Assembly: GCA_963785425.1 (NCBI GenBank)
Contig: CAWAVG010000004.1
Location: 124,001 to 188,000 of the forward strand
Reading direction: 5' to 3'
DNA from: RYN-133 sp963785425
Lineage (GTDB): Bacteria > Actinomycetota > Actinomycetes > Mycobacteriales > Jatrophihabitantaceae
DNA: 64,000 bases
The number at the start of each line of letters is the position of its first letter. Position 1 is the stretch's first letter. This document shows, piece after piece, positions 52,712 to 60,463 of this stretch. The translations under genes were made by a program, and so were the position numbers. Under the pieces are notes generated by a model. It was given only the letters and a program-made list of their open reading frames with translations. It did no database searches and was not told where the DNA came from.

Positions 52712-53350
52712 GGTCGTCGATTTTGCCAGTCGCCGGTTCCGACCTGTCGGACGACGAGTCAGCGGGCGCCTCAGCCGACGCCTCAGCCGACGCCGCCCAG
52801 CCGACGCCCCAGCCGACGCCTCAGCCGACGCCTCGGCCGACGCCTCGGCCTTGCCCTGTCTCCGCGCGACGAGCAGGTACACCACGCCGCACCCGAAGGC
52901 GATGACCGCGGCGGCGAGCGCGAGGAAATAGCCCGGCTGCGGGTTGCGGGCGATGTGGTACCCGGCGGCCGCCAAGGTGTCCCACGTGAGGTTGTACGGA
53001 AACGTGTAGCTCTTCGGCAGCAACCACCAGGTCAGCGCGAGCACCGCGCCGGCGGCGACTCCGGCACCGGCGAGCACCAATCCGTCGTGGCGATAGGTGC
53101 GCGGCTCGGTCCCGGCGAACAGACCGTGCCGGGGGCCGACGACCGCCACGGCGGCGATCACCACCGTCAGTGGCGCAAGGAAGCCGATCCGCCCGGCCTG
53201 CCAGCAGTAGGCCTCGGCGATCTCCAGAGCGCCGCCCTGTCCGTAGCCGGTGGGCGCGAACCACGGCAGCGCGGCCGCGACCAGGGCCGGGACGGCCGGG
53301 GTGGCGGGCAGCCACCCCAGACCGACACGCGCCCTGGGCTCCTCGGTCAT
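52712..53350 (-). CDS. Four-helix membrane protein, reading in frame into folD
   Basis: The ATG at 53350 opens a frame of about 213 residues before FolD begins, with no stop between. Four hydrophobic segments are seen (PAVPALVAAALPWFAP, IGFLAPLTVVIAAVAVVG, LAGAGVAAGAVLALTWWL, PGYFLALAAAVIAFGCGVVYLL). A 12-bp tandem repeat then encodes AEAS units, which switch to RRLR after a 14-base repeat unit. Without those two extra bases the protein would stop within the start of folD. The layout matches the gene just upstream (RNPQPGYF versus RGPQIGYW), so the two are tandem paralogues. The function is unknown. Confidence 0.65.
52768..52850. repeat. 12-bp tandem repeat (about 7 units, one of 14 bp) at the membrane protein-folD junction
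   Basis: Units of the type GCCTCAGCCGAC repeat from 52768. The third unit (52792-52805 region) has two extra bases and so changes the reading frame on the minus strand from Ala-Ser-Ala-Glu to Arg-Arg-Leu-Arg. This is a likely slippage site. Confidence 0.8.
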
Positions 53351-53362
53351 TCCGGCAGGCGG

Positions 53363-54211
53363 TCAGGCCGGGGGTGGGGGCGGCTTCTGCAGCGAGGTCG
53401 GCGCCAGTTGCGGTCCCGACTGGTCGGACCTGGTCTGCAGCATCATCAGCACGCCACCGACGATCGCGACGAGCGCCGCGGCTGCCGTGAGCCAGTAGCC
53501 GATCTGCGGGCCGCGGCTGAGCGATCCGCCGACCGCCTTCAGTTTGTCCTCGAAGGCGCTCCAGCTCAGTTCGGTGCCGCCGAGTTCGAACTTGTACTGC
53601 GAGGTCACCAGGACCCAGGCGATGACGAGACACACGGCCGACACGACGCCGGCGATGATCGCGTACTTGGCTACCGCCCGGACGGGATCACTGGCGCTGG
53701 ACAACCGGCCCGACACCTTGCCCCGCAGCAGACCGAGGGCCATGACCGCGATGATGATCAGGACGATCGGAGCGATCAGCCCGATTTTGCCGTCCTTGAA
53801 CGAGTAGAGGTTGTCGAAGTCCTTGCTGGTCCCGCCGGCCTGCCCGTGCGGACGGAACCACGGGGTGACAGCGCCGATGACGGCGAGCACCGCGGCGACC
53901 GGCAGCAGCCACGTGACCGGCGGTGCCTTGGCGACAGGAGCCGTTCCCGGAGGCGGCGGCGGGACGGGTGACTGACCGGGCTGGGCAGGCCACGGCGCAC
54001 CCGGTTGCGGTGCGAAGCCGGGCGGGGGCGGCGGCTGCTGTGCCGGGCCGGATGGGGGCGCCGGGTACTGGCCGCCCGCAGGCGGGTAGGCCGGCTGGCT
54101 CTGCGGCGGCTGGCCCGGACTCGGCTGGCCGGGTGGCGGCGGGTAGGCCGGCTGGCTCTGCGGCGGCTGGCCCGGACTCGGCTGGCCGGGTGGCGGCGGG
54201 TAGGCCGTCAT
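53363..54211 (-). CDS. Pro-rich four-helix membrane protein
   Basis: A protein of 282 residues. Residues 1-105 are Pro/Gln/Gly/Ser-rich and include two copies of a 19-residue repeat (AYPPPPGQPSPGQPPQSQP). Four membrane segments follow: PVAAVLAVIGAVTPWF, GLIAPIVLIIIAVMALGLL, AIIAGVVSAVCLVIAWVLV and GYWLTAAAALVAIVGGVLMML; a Pro tail ends it. It lies 12 bases before its paralogue. Such Pro-rich, four-helix proteins are common in actinobacteria near cell-division or metabolic genes, with no established role here. Confidence 0.75.
   Translation of the reverse strand: MTAYPPPPGQPSPGQPPQSQPAYPPPPGQPSPGQPPQSQPAYPPAGGQYPAPPSGPAQQPPPPPGFAPQPGAPWPAQPGQSPVPPPPPGTAPVAKAPPVTWLLPVAAVLAVIGAVTPWFRPHGQAGGTSKDFDNLYSFKDGKIGLIAPIVLIIIAVMALGLLRGKVSGRLSSASDPVRAVAKYAIIAGVVSAVCLVIAWVLVTSQYKFELGGTELSWSAFEDKLKAVGGSLSRGPQIGYWLTAAAALVAIVGGVLMMLQTRSDQSGPQLAPTSLQKPPPPPA
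54084..54207. repeat. 57-bp tandem repeat (2.2 copies) in the Pro-rich protein
   Basis: Two identical 57-bp units (54084-54140 and 54141-54197) and a partial third encode the 19-residue Pro/Gln repeat at the N-terminus of the protein ending at 53363. The copies look identical, suggesting recent duplication. Confidence 0.8.
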
Positions 54212-54308
54212 CGGTTGTCCCTTTCCTGTGGAGCGGCAATGGCTCGATGCAGCTGTGACCGTACCGTCGCTGAACCGGCCACGTCGGGAATTCAGATCAC
54301 AATCTCGA

Positions 54309-54884
54309 TCAGCCGATGATCACGCCGAACACGGCCGCCAGCGCGATGGCGTGCTCGACGTCGACGCGGGCTCCGGCCAGTTCGCACAACCGCGGATCGA
54401 GGGTGTCGATACGCGCGCCGCGCAGGTCGACGTCGCGCAGCACGCTGCGTCCGAAACGGGCACCGCGCAGATCGGCGCCCGACAGGTCTGCGCCCGTCAG
54501 GTCGGTGTCGACCAGATTCGCGCCGGCCAGGCGCGCGCCCGACAGGTCCTGCGCGCCGAGCTTCGTCGCACCGAAGGACACCGCGCTGTAGTCGCCGCCG
54601 TCACCGAAGGTCAGACCGCGCGCACCGATGCGGTCGAACGTCGAACCGGACAGCTTGCACCCGCGGAAGCGTGCGTTGACCAGCCGCGTGTGCACGAAGC
54701 TCGCGGCCACGAACGCGCTGCGCTCGTGCTGCGAGCCCGACAGGTCTGCCTCGGTGAAGTCGCAGTCGACGAACGTGCACCCGGAGGTGACCAGATCGAC
54801 GAGGTAGGCGCCGGTGAAGTCGCATCCCTCGAACTCGCGTCCGTCCCACACCTCGCCGGCACAGTCGGCGTCGCGGTAGTCCAT
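54309..54884 (-). CDS. Pentapeptide repeat protein
   Basis: A protein of 191 residues made largely of five-residue repeats of A(D/N)LxX type, for example LSGARLAGANLVDTDLTGAD, plus early CDF and CTF coils. This gives a right-handed quadrilateral beta-helix of about 150 residues, with a hydrophobic C-terminal end (IALAAVFGVIIG). Some members (Qnr, MfpA) mimic DNA and protect gyrase; this one lacks specific features that would prove such a role. The ATG at 54884 stands alone, 52 bases from the SDR gene. Confidence 0.85.
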   Translation of the reverse strand: MDYRDADCAGEVWDGREFEGCDFTGAYLVDLVTSGCTFVDCDFTEADLSGSQHERSAFVAASFVHTRLVNARFRGCKLSGSTFDRIGARGLTFGDGGDYSAVSFGATKLGAQDLSGARLAGANLVDTDLTGADLSGADLRGARFGRSVLRDVDLRGARIDTLDPRLCELAGARVDVEHAIALAAVFGVIIG

Positions 54885-54936
54885 GACGCATTCATACCGA
54901 GGCGAGGCGTAGGCCGGACAGGGAGCCGCCGGCGAC

Positions 54937-55776
54937 TCAGAGCACGGGCCGCCCGCCGGTCACGGCGACACGCGCGCCGGACACGTAGCTGGCCTCGTCC
55001 GAGGCGAGCAGGACGTAGACCGGCGCGAGCTCGACCGGCTGTCCCGGGCGTCCCAGCGGGGTGTCGCCGCCGAAGCTCTCGACCTTCTCTTCGGGCATCG
55101 TCGCCGGGATCAGCGGTGTCCACACCGGTCCCGGGGCGACGCTGTTGACCCGGATGCCCCGCTCACCCAGCAGCTGGGCCAGGCTGGCGCAGAAATTGGC
55201 GATCGCCGCCTTGGTCGCGGCGTACGGCGCGAGCGTCGGCGAGGGCGTGTCCGAGTTCACCGACGAGCTGCCGATGATCGACGCGCCCGACGGCATGTGC
55301 GCGACGGCGGCCTTGGCGAGGTGGAAGAACGCGGAGAGGTTGGTGGCCAGGGTGTAGTCCCACTCGTCGTCGGGGATCTCCTCGAGCGACTCGTGGTTCA
55401 TCTGGAAAGCGGCGTTGTTGACGAGAATGTCGATCTTGCCGAACTCGGTCTTGGCCCGGTCGATGATCGCGCGGCAGTGATCAGGCTTCGACACGTCGCC
55501 GGGAACGAGCACCGCGCGGCGCCCGGCGTCCTCGACGTACTTGGCGGTCTCCTCGGCGTCGCCGTCCTCGTTGAGGTAGGAGATCAGGACGTCGGCTCCC
55601 TCGCGAGCGTAGGCGATGGCCACGGCGCGGCCGATGCCGCTGTCGGCGCCGGTGATCACGGCGCACTTGCCGGTCAGGCGACCCGAACCGCGGTAGCTCT
55701 CCTCACCGCAATCGGGCTTCGGGGTCATCTGCGACTGGGTGCCGGGGACGTCCTGCTGCTGGGCTGGCTGGTTCAT
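54937..55776 (-). CDS. SDR family oxidoreductase (YghA/YhxC-like)
   Basis: A protein of 279 residues. A 35-residue N-terminal extension precedes the Rossmann fold. Cofactor loop: CAVITGADSGIGRAVAIAYA. Then ILVNNAAFQMNHES, catalytic Ser-Tyr-Lys as IIGSSSVNSDTPSP, then YAATKAA, and the C-terminal DEASYVSGARVAVTGG, where the usual NGG end reads TGG. The extension resembles general-stress SDRs (GsiB-like neighbours), which reduce aldehydes or sugars with NADPH. The ATG at 55776 is followed by a 167-base gap to the CDGSH gene, in which nothing else is recognisable. Confidence 0.9.
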   Translation of the reverse strand: MNQPAQQQDVPGTQSQMTPKPDCGEESYRGSGRLTGKCAVITGADSGIGRAVAIAYAREGADVLISYLNEDGDAEETAKYVEDAGRRAVLVPGDVSKPDHCRAIIDRAKTEFGKIDILVNNAAFQMNHESLEEIPDDEWDYTLATNLSAFFHLAKAAVAHMPSGASIIGSSSVNSDTPSPTLAPYAATKAAIANFCASLAQLLGERGIRVNSVAPGPVWTPLIPATMPEEKVESFGGDTPLGRPGQPVELAPVYVLLASDEASYVSGARVAVTGGRPVL

Positions 55777-55943
55777 CCGTTCTCCTCGATGGCGGGCCCC
55801 GCGTTGTTCCGCGCCCGTGATTGCGCCCTACCCGTCAGCCGCGCTTCCCTCACCGCGGGCTCCTCCACCGGCAGACCGTGATGAGCGGACGCTCTCGGCG
55901 GGTAGGACGATCACGTACGCCCGACCGATGCGAGGAGCCGACA

Positions 55944-56219
55944 GTGTCCGCAGCCGAGCAGCGCAGCCTCGACGACGTCGTCGACGGCGCGGACGAGCTG
56001 CCCGCCGCGACAGTGACCGTCTATCCGGACGGTCCGCTCATCCTGCGCGGCGACTTCGGCCTGTGCGGCGTCGACGGCAGTCCCATCGAGTCCGGGCGCA
56101 CCGTGGCGCTGTGCCGGTGCGGCCGCTCGGCGGTCAAGCCGTTCTGCGACGGCAGCCATCGACGTGGCCGGCGGCGCGCCGCCGGGCCAGCGTCGACACC
56201 GGATTCGCCGCGCGGGTGA
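55944..56219 (+). CDS. CDGSH iron-sulfur domain protein
   Basis: A 91-residue protein from the GTG at 55944, which has GAGGAG upstream. The cluster motif CRCGRSAVKPFCDGSHRRG (C-x-C-x2-S-x3-P-x-C-D-G-x-H) is complete and would bind a 2Fe-2S cluster. The preceding part (TVYPDGPLILRGDFGLCG) is typical of the bacterial form. It is convergent with the glycosyltransferase gene, with which it overlaps by 86 bases. Together with the haem-oxygenase-like gene it forms a small iron-related group. Confidence 0.88.
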   Translation: MSAAEQRSLDDVVDGADELPAATVTVYPDGPLILRGDFGLCGVDGSPIESGRTVALCRCGRSAVKPFCDGSHRRGRRRAAGPASTPDSPRG

Positions 56220-57112
56220 TCCGCCGCCCGGCGTAGGTCGTGCCGCCACGCAGCACGCGGCAGCCGACGGCGAGCCATGAGCACACTGCGCGCTCGGCGA
56301 GCCAGCACGGCGCTGCGAGCACGGTCCACCAGGGGAACTGTCCCGCCCCGCCGGATCGCGCCCGGCCCGCTGCTGCCGTGAGTACGGCAGCCGTCCCCGC
56401 CGCGGCGAGCAGCCGCGGGCGCCGCGCCCCTGCCATCACGACGGGCAACAGCGCCAGCTCGACGCCGAGGCGTCCGGGTTGTGCCAGGCTGTCGTACGCC
56501 TGGCGGATCCGTTGGCCGAGGAAGTGGCCACCGGTGGGCGGCAGCCGGCGCACGTAGAGATCGGGTGCTGCGCGAACCCGGCCGCCGTCGGCTATGACCG
56601 TGCGGATCAGTTCGAGATTCTCGAACAGCACGTCACCGTCGTAGCCGAGCTCGCGCAGCCGCGGGGTGAGCCGGACGCCCAGCGTGCCTGGATAGTCACC
56701 GCTCGGCAGCGCGCGGTTGAGCAGGATCCGCCCGGTGTCCTCCATGCCGGCCAGGTCATCGGCTCGTACACGTTCTGGGGCACCACGACGTCGGCGTCGG
56801 TGAGCAGGTGCTCGAGCCGGCGCAGCTGCTCGGGCCGGTAGCGCACGTCGTCGTCGGCGAGCACCATCAGCTCGTCGGCACACGCGGCGAATGCTGTGCG
56901 CACCCCGGCCACCTTGCCGTTGCGGCAGCGGTACTCGCTGCGGACGGGCAGGTGCGTCAACCCGGCGAACAGCCGCGCGTTGCGCTCAAAGACGTCCGGC
57001 GGCGATCCGTCGACGATCAGGACGGGTAGTTCAGCGGCGATCTGGTGCAGATAGTCGCCGAGTTCGGTCAGGTCGGCGTCCGCGCCGGCCGCAGCGGTAG
57101 CACGTAGTGCAC
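56134..57112 (-). pseudogene. Family 2 glycosyltransferase, two apparent frameshifts
   Basis: The GTG at 57112 gives VHYVLPLR in one frame. The next frame carries LTELGDYLHQIAAELPVLIV, DGSPPDVFERNARLF, the DDD motif in LMVLADDDVRYRPEQLRRL and VVPQNVYEP. The last frame has DTGRILLNRALPSGDYPGTL and hydrophobic C-terminal helices. The breaks lie near 57085 and 56750. Together the pieces make a ~325-residue GT2-type enzyme that would use an NDP-sugar and a lipid or other acceptor. It starts 5 bases after the stop of the haem-oxygenase-like gene. Confidence 0.75.
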
Positions 57113-57117
57113 GGCGA

Positions 57118-58192
57118 TCAGCCGGCGTCGACCAATCGCAGTTCCGACGTCGGCGGCCGGACGCCGGCCCGTTCGGGCAGCGGGGTGCGCAAGGATGTGC
57201 GCCCGTCCGACCAGCACGCCAGCACGTGCTCGGCGAACCGGGTGTCGAGGTGGAGCGCAACCGCCGCGCCGAAGAGGACGCTCGGCAGCCACGGCGGGAT
57301 CGGCGAGGGCGAGGGCGCCACACAAGTCATGTGCGGCGATCTGTTCGTGCAGCGCATCGGCCGTGACGTGCTCGTCGTAGAAGCGCCGGGTGCCGGTGTC
57401 GAACCCGAGCCGGCGCAGGCCGTGGCTGTAACGGCGGTTCGGCGCGGACGAGGTCATCTCGAACGCGGCGAGATGTCCGACGGCCGCCCCGCGCAATGCG
57501 CGGTGCAGCCCGAACATCGACATCACCGTGCTGACGGCGAGGGTGCAGCCCGGTACGGCGTCCAGGTAGCCCGCGTACCGGTCGTCGAGGTCCAGGCCGC
57601 GCAGAGTGCGCCGGAACAGTTCCGAGTGCATGCGTGCGGGGATCCCCCCGCCGTACTCGTCGCTCTGGATCTCGACCAGTGCGGCCTTCGCCCGTCCCGC
57701 CAGCCGCGGGATCGCCCAGGTGTGCGGATCGGCCTCCTTCAGGTGGTAGATCGAGCGGTGGGCCGCGAACTCCCGGAACTGCGTAGGCGTCCCGTGGTGC
57801 TGCAGTTGGCGCGAGAGGGACGGGCCGGTGTCCGCGTCGACGATCACGCGCAGCTGCGCCGGCACGTCCGTCGCCCGCACGTCACTTGCGACCTGCACGT
57901 CACGGCGCAGCGCGTCCAGGACGATCTGCTCGAGCCGGCCGCGCAGACCCAACAGCGCCGGATCCCATTCCCACCGGTCAGCCACTCCCGCCAGCCCTCG
58001 GTAGTGCAGCTCGTAGCACGTCCACAGCGTGAGCTGCAGGTCGTCGTCCGCGAGCGGGTCGGAAGGCGCGGCGGGAGCAGCGGGGAGCAACGCGGGGTCG
58101 TCGAGCCGCAATGCCGACAGGACGGCTTCGCTCAGCGGCCCGCGAGGGGTCGGCAGCTCGGCAGCGGTGGCAGGAGCCGGGGCTTCGGACAT
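57118..58192 (-). CDS. Haem-oxygenase-like diiron (iron-containing redox enzyme) family protein, late frameshift
   Basis: The ATG at 58192 gives MSEAPAPATAAELPTP. The fold's metal ligands fit the haem-oxygenase-like diiron (HDO) type: WTCYELHYRG near residue 55, IYHLKEADPHTW near residue 145, and EIQSDEYGGG plus ARMHSELF near residue 170-185. The later frame becomes disordered after ALALADPAVAA (near 57280), while another frame continues SVLFGAAVALHLDTRFAEHV to RLVDAG and stops at 57118, as expected of the family. One indel explains this. HDO enzymes oxidise or cleave C-N and C-C bonds; the substrate is unknown. Confidence 0.75.
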
Positions 58193-58334
58193 GTCCGCCT
58201 CGTCGGGAAGGGTCGGCGTTCCCGTCACTTGCGGGAGACCTGCAGGTTGAGGCGCGCGGCCGACAATCGGGACGTACCCCGGGGACCGCCGGGACAAACC
58301 TGCGGCGGGTCCGACCGGCGAGGCTTTCCGGTGG

Positions 58335-59906
58335 TCAGTGGGCGAAGTGCCTCGTCCCGGTGAGGTACAGCGTGACGCCGCGCTCCTTCGCCAGGGCGAT
58401 CGTCTCCTCGTCGCGCATCGAGCCGCCGGGCTCGACGATGGCCCGCACGCCGGCGTCCATGAGCACCTGCGGGCCGTCGTTGAACGGGAAGAAGGCGTCG
58501 GACGCGGCGACCGAACCGGCGGCGCGGTCACCGGCGCGTTCGACGGCGAGCCGGCACGAGTCGACGCGGTTCACCTGACCCATGCCGACACCAACGCTCG
58601 CCTGCCCGGACGCGAGCAGGATCGCGTTCGACTTCACCGAGCGCACCGCGCGCCAGGCGAAGGCGAGATCTGCCAAGGTCGCCTCGTCGGCAGGGTCGCC
58701 GGCGGCCAGCGTCCACGACGCAGGGTCGTCGCCGGGAGCGTCGATGGTGTCTGCCGTCTGCAGCAGCATGCCGCCGCTAACGGGCTTCTGCTCCACAGAC
58801 GGCGTCGTCCTGCGAGGTTGCGCCAGCAGCACGCGCGTGTTCTTGCGCTTGGTCAACCGCTCGAGCGCATCCGGCTCGTAGGACGGCGCGATGATCACCT
58901 CGGTCAGCACTTTGGCGATCTGGTCGCAGAGCTCGTTCGTCACCGGGCGGTTGGTGGCGATGACTCCTCCGAATGCGCTGACCGGGTCGCAGGCGTGCGC
59001 CTTGCGGTGCGCCTCCGCGATGTCGGCGCCGATGGCGATGCCGCACGGGTTCGCGTGTTTGATGATCGCCACGCACGGCTCGGCGAAGTCGTAGGCGGCG
59101 CGCCACGCCGCGTCGCCGTCGGTGTAGTTGTTGAAGCTCATCTCCTTGCCGGACAGCTGCTCGGCGTTGGCGATGCCGCCGGTCTGCCCCGGCGTGACGT
59201 AGAGGGCCGCGCGCTGGTGCGGGTTCTCGCCGTAACGCAGCACGGCGGCGCGCTCGTAGTTCGTCGCGATCCAGCCGGGAAAGCCGCTCGGCGTGCCTTC
59301 GACCTCGTCGTCGGGGGCGACCGTGTTGCCGAGCCACGACGCGACGGCGATGTCGTACGCGGCGGTGTGCCGGAAGGCGGCCGTCGCGAGCGCCTGCCGG
59401 GCGGGGAGGTCGAAGCCGCCGGCAGCAACCGCGGCGAGCACGTCCGGGTAGCGGGCGGGATCGGTGACGACCGCGATCGAGCCGTGGTTCTTGGCGCTCG
59501 CCCGCACCATGGCCGGCCCGCCGATGTCGATCTGCTCGATGATCTCGTCCGCGCCGGCGCCACTGGCCACCGTGTCGACGAACGGGTACAGGTTCGAGAC
59601 CAGCAGCTGGAACGCGGCAATACCCAGCTCGTCGATCGTCTTGACGTGCTCGGCGTCGTTCTGGTCGGCGAGCAACCCGGCATGCACGTGCGGATGCAGC
59701 GTCTTCACCCGCCCGCCGAGGATCTCGGGGAAGCCGGTCACGTCCTCGACGGCGGTCACCGGAACGCCGAGGTCACGGATGCGCGCCGCGGTCGACCCCG
59801 TCGACACGATCTCGACGGCCGCCTCGTGCAGGCCCCGGGCCAGCTCGTCCAGGCCGGTCTTGTCGTAGACGCTGATCAGCGCGCGGCGGACGGCAATCTT
59901 GCTCAC
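58335..59906 (-). CDS. purH: Bifunctional AICAR transformylase / IMP cyclohydrolase
   Basis: The last two steps of de novo purine synthesis: formylation of AICAR using formyl-THF, then ring closure to IMP. The protein has 523 residues from the GTG at 59906, which overlaps the purN stop (GTGA). Motifs: RALISVYDKTGLDELARGL (cyclohydrolase domain) at the start, GGRVKTLHPHVHAGLL, LRYGENPHQRAALYV, CVAIIKHANPCGIAIG (transformylase Lys-His) and the C-terminal AFFPFNDGPQVLMDAGV. Formyl-THF comes from folD in this same region. Confidence 0.97.
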   Translation of the reverse strand: MSKIAVRRALISVYDKTGLDELARGLHEAAVEIVSTGSTAARIRDLGVPVTAVEDVTGFPEILGGRVKTLHPHVHAGLLADQNDAEHVKTIDELGIAAFQLLVSNLYPFVDTVASGAGADEIIEQIDIGGPAMVRASAKNHGSIAVVTDPARYPDVLAAVAAGGFDLPARQALATAAFRHTAAYDIAVASWLGNTVAPDDEVEGTPSGFPGWIATNYERAAVLRYGENPHQRAALYVTPGQTGGIANAEQLSGKEMSFNNYTDGDAAWRAAYDFAEPCVAIIKHANPCGIAIGADIAEAHRKAHACDPVSAFGGVIATNRPVTNELCDQIAKVLTEVIIAPSYEPDALERLTKRKNTRVLLAQPRRTTPSVEQKPVSGGMLLQTADTIDAPGDDPASWTLAAGDPADEATLADLAFAWRAVRSVKSNAILLASGQASVGVGMGQVNRVDSCRLAVERAGDRAAGSVAASDAFFPFNDGPQVLMDAGVRAIVEPGGSMRDEETIALAKERGVTLYLTGTRHFAH

Positions 59907-60463
59907 TTGTGCTCCGATATCAGTTCTCGAATTGCCTGGACGTAGAGCGGTTTCTCGGCGGCCTGAATGCGTTCGCGCAGACTTGCCTCGTCGTCGTCGG
60001 GACGCACGGCGACGCTCACCTGGGCGATGACAGGTCCGGTGTCGACGCCTTCGTCGACCCAATGCACCGTGACACCGGTCGTCGTCGCACCGGCGGCGAG
60101 CGCGTCGCGGAGCGCGTGTGCGCCGGGGAAGGCAGGCAGCAACGCCGGATGGGTGTTCACGATGCGGAAGCGGGCCACCACCTTCGGCCCGAGGATGCGC
60201 ATGAAGCCGGCGAGCACGACCAGGTCCGGATCGTGCGCTGCGATCGCCTCGGTGAGGGCGTCGTTCCAGCTGTCGCGGTCGGGCTGATCCTCGAGCGCCA
60301 CCGCGAACGTGGCGACGCCGGCGTCGCGAGCGCGTTGCATCGCCGGACAGGTCGGGACGTCAGTACCGGCCGCGACGACCAGCGGTCGCAGCACCGGATC
60401 GTCGAGGACGGCCTGCAAGGTGGTGCCGCTCCCGGAGGCGAGGACGACGATCCGGAAGGCCAC
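59903..60463 (-). CDS. purN: Phosphoribosylglycinamide formyltransferase
   Basis: Transfers formyl from 10-formyl-THF to GAR in purine synthesis. The protein has 186 residues from the GTG at 60463. The phosphate loop reads VVLASGSGTTLQAVLDD, catalytic Asn-His are in RIVNTHPALLPAFPGAHAL, and Asp in VHWVDEGVDTGPVIAQ. The length is normal. It is coupled to purH by a 4-base overlap. The upstream DUF6350 frame runs into it in another frame, most likely through an indel. Confidence 0.96.
   Translation of the reverse strand: MAFRIVVLASGSGTTLQAVLDDPVLRPLVVAAGTDVPTCPAMQRARDAGVATFAVALEDQPDRDSWNDALTEAIAAHDPDLVVLAGFMRILGPKVVARFRIVNTHPALLPAFPGAHALRDALAAGATTTGVTVHWVDEGVDTGPVIAQVSVAVRPDDDEASLRERIQAAEKPLYVQAIRELISEHK

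Noticed and set aside
52768..52850. CRISPR-like array
   Set aside because: Units are contiguous 12-mers with no spacers, and no cas gene is present. The repeats at 60574 and 62171 fail for the same reason.
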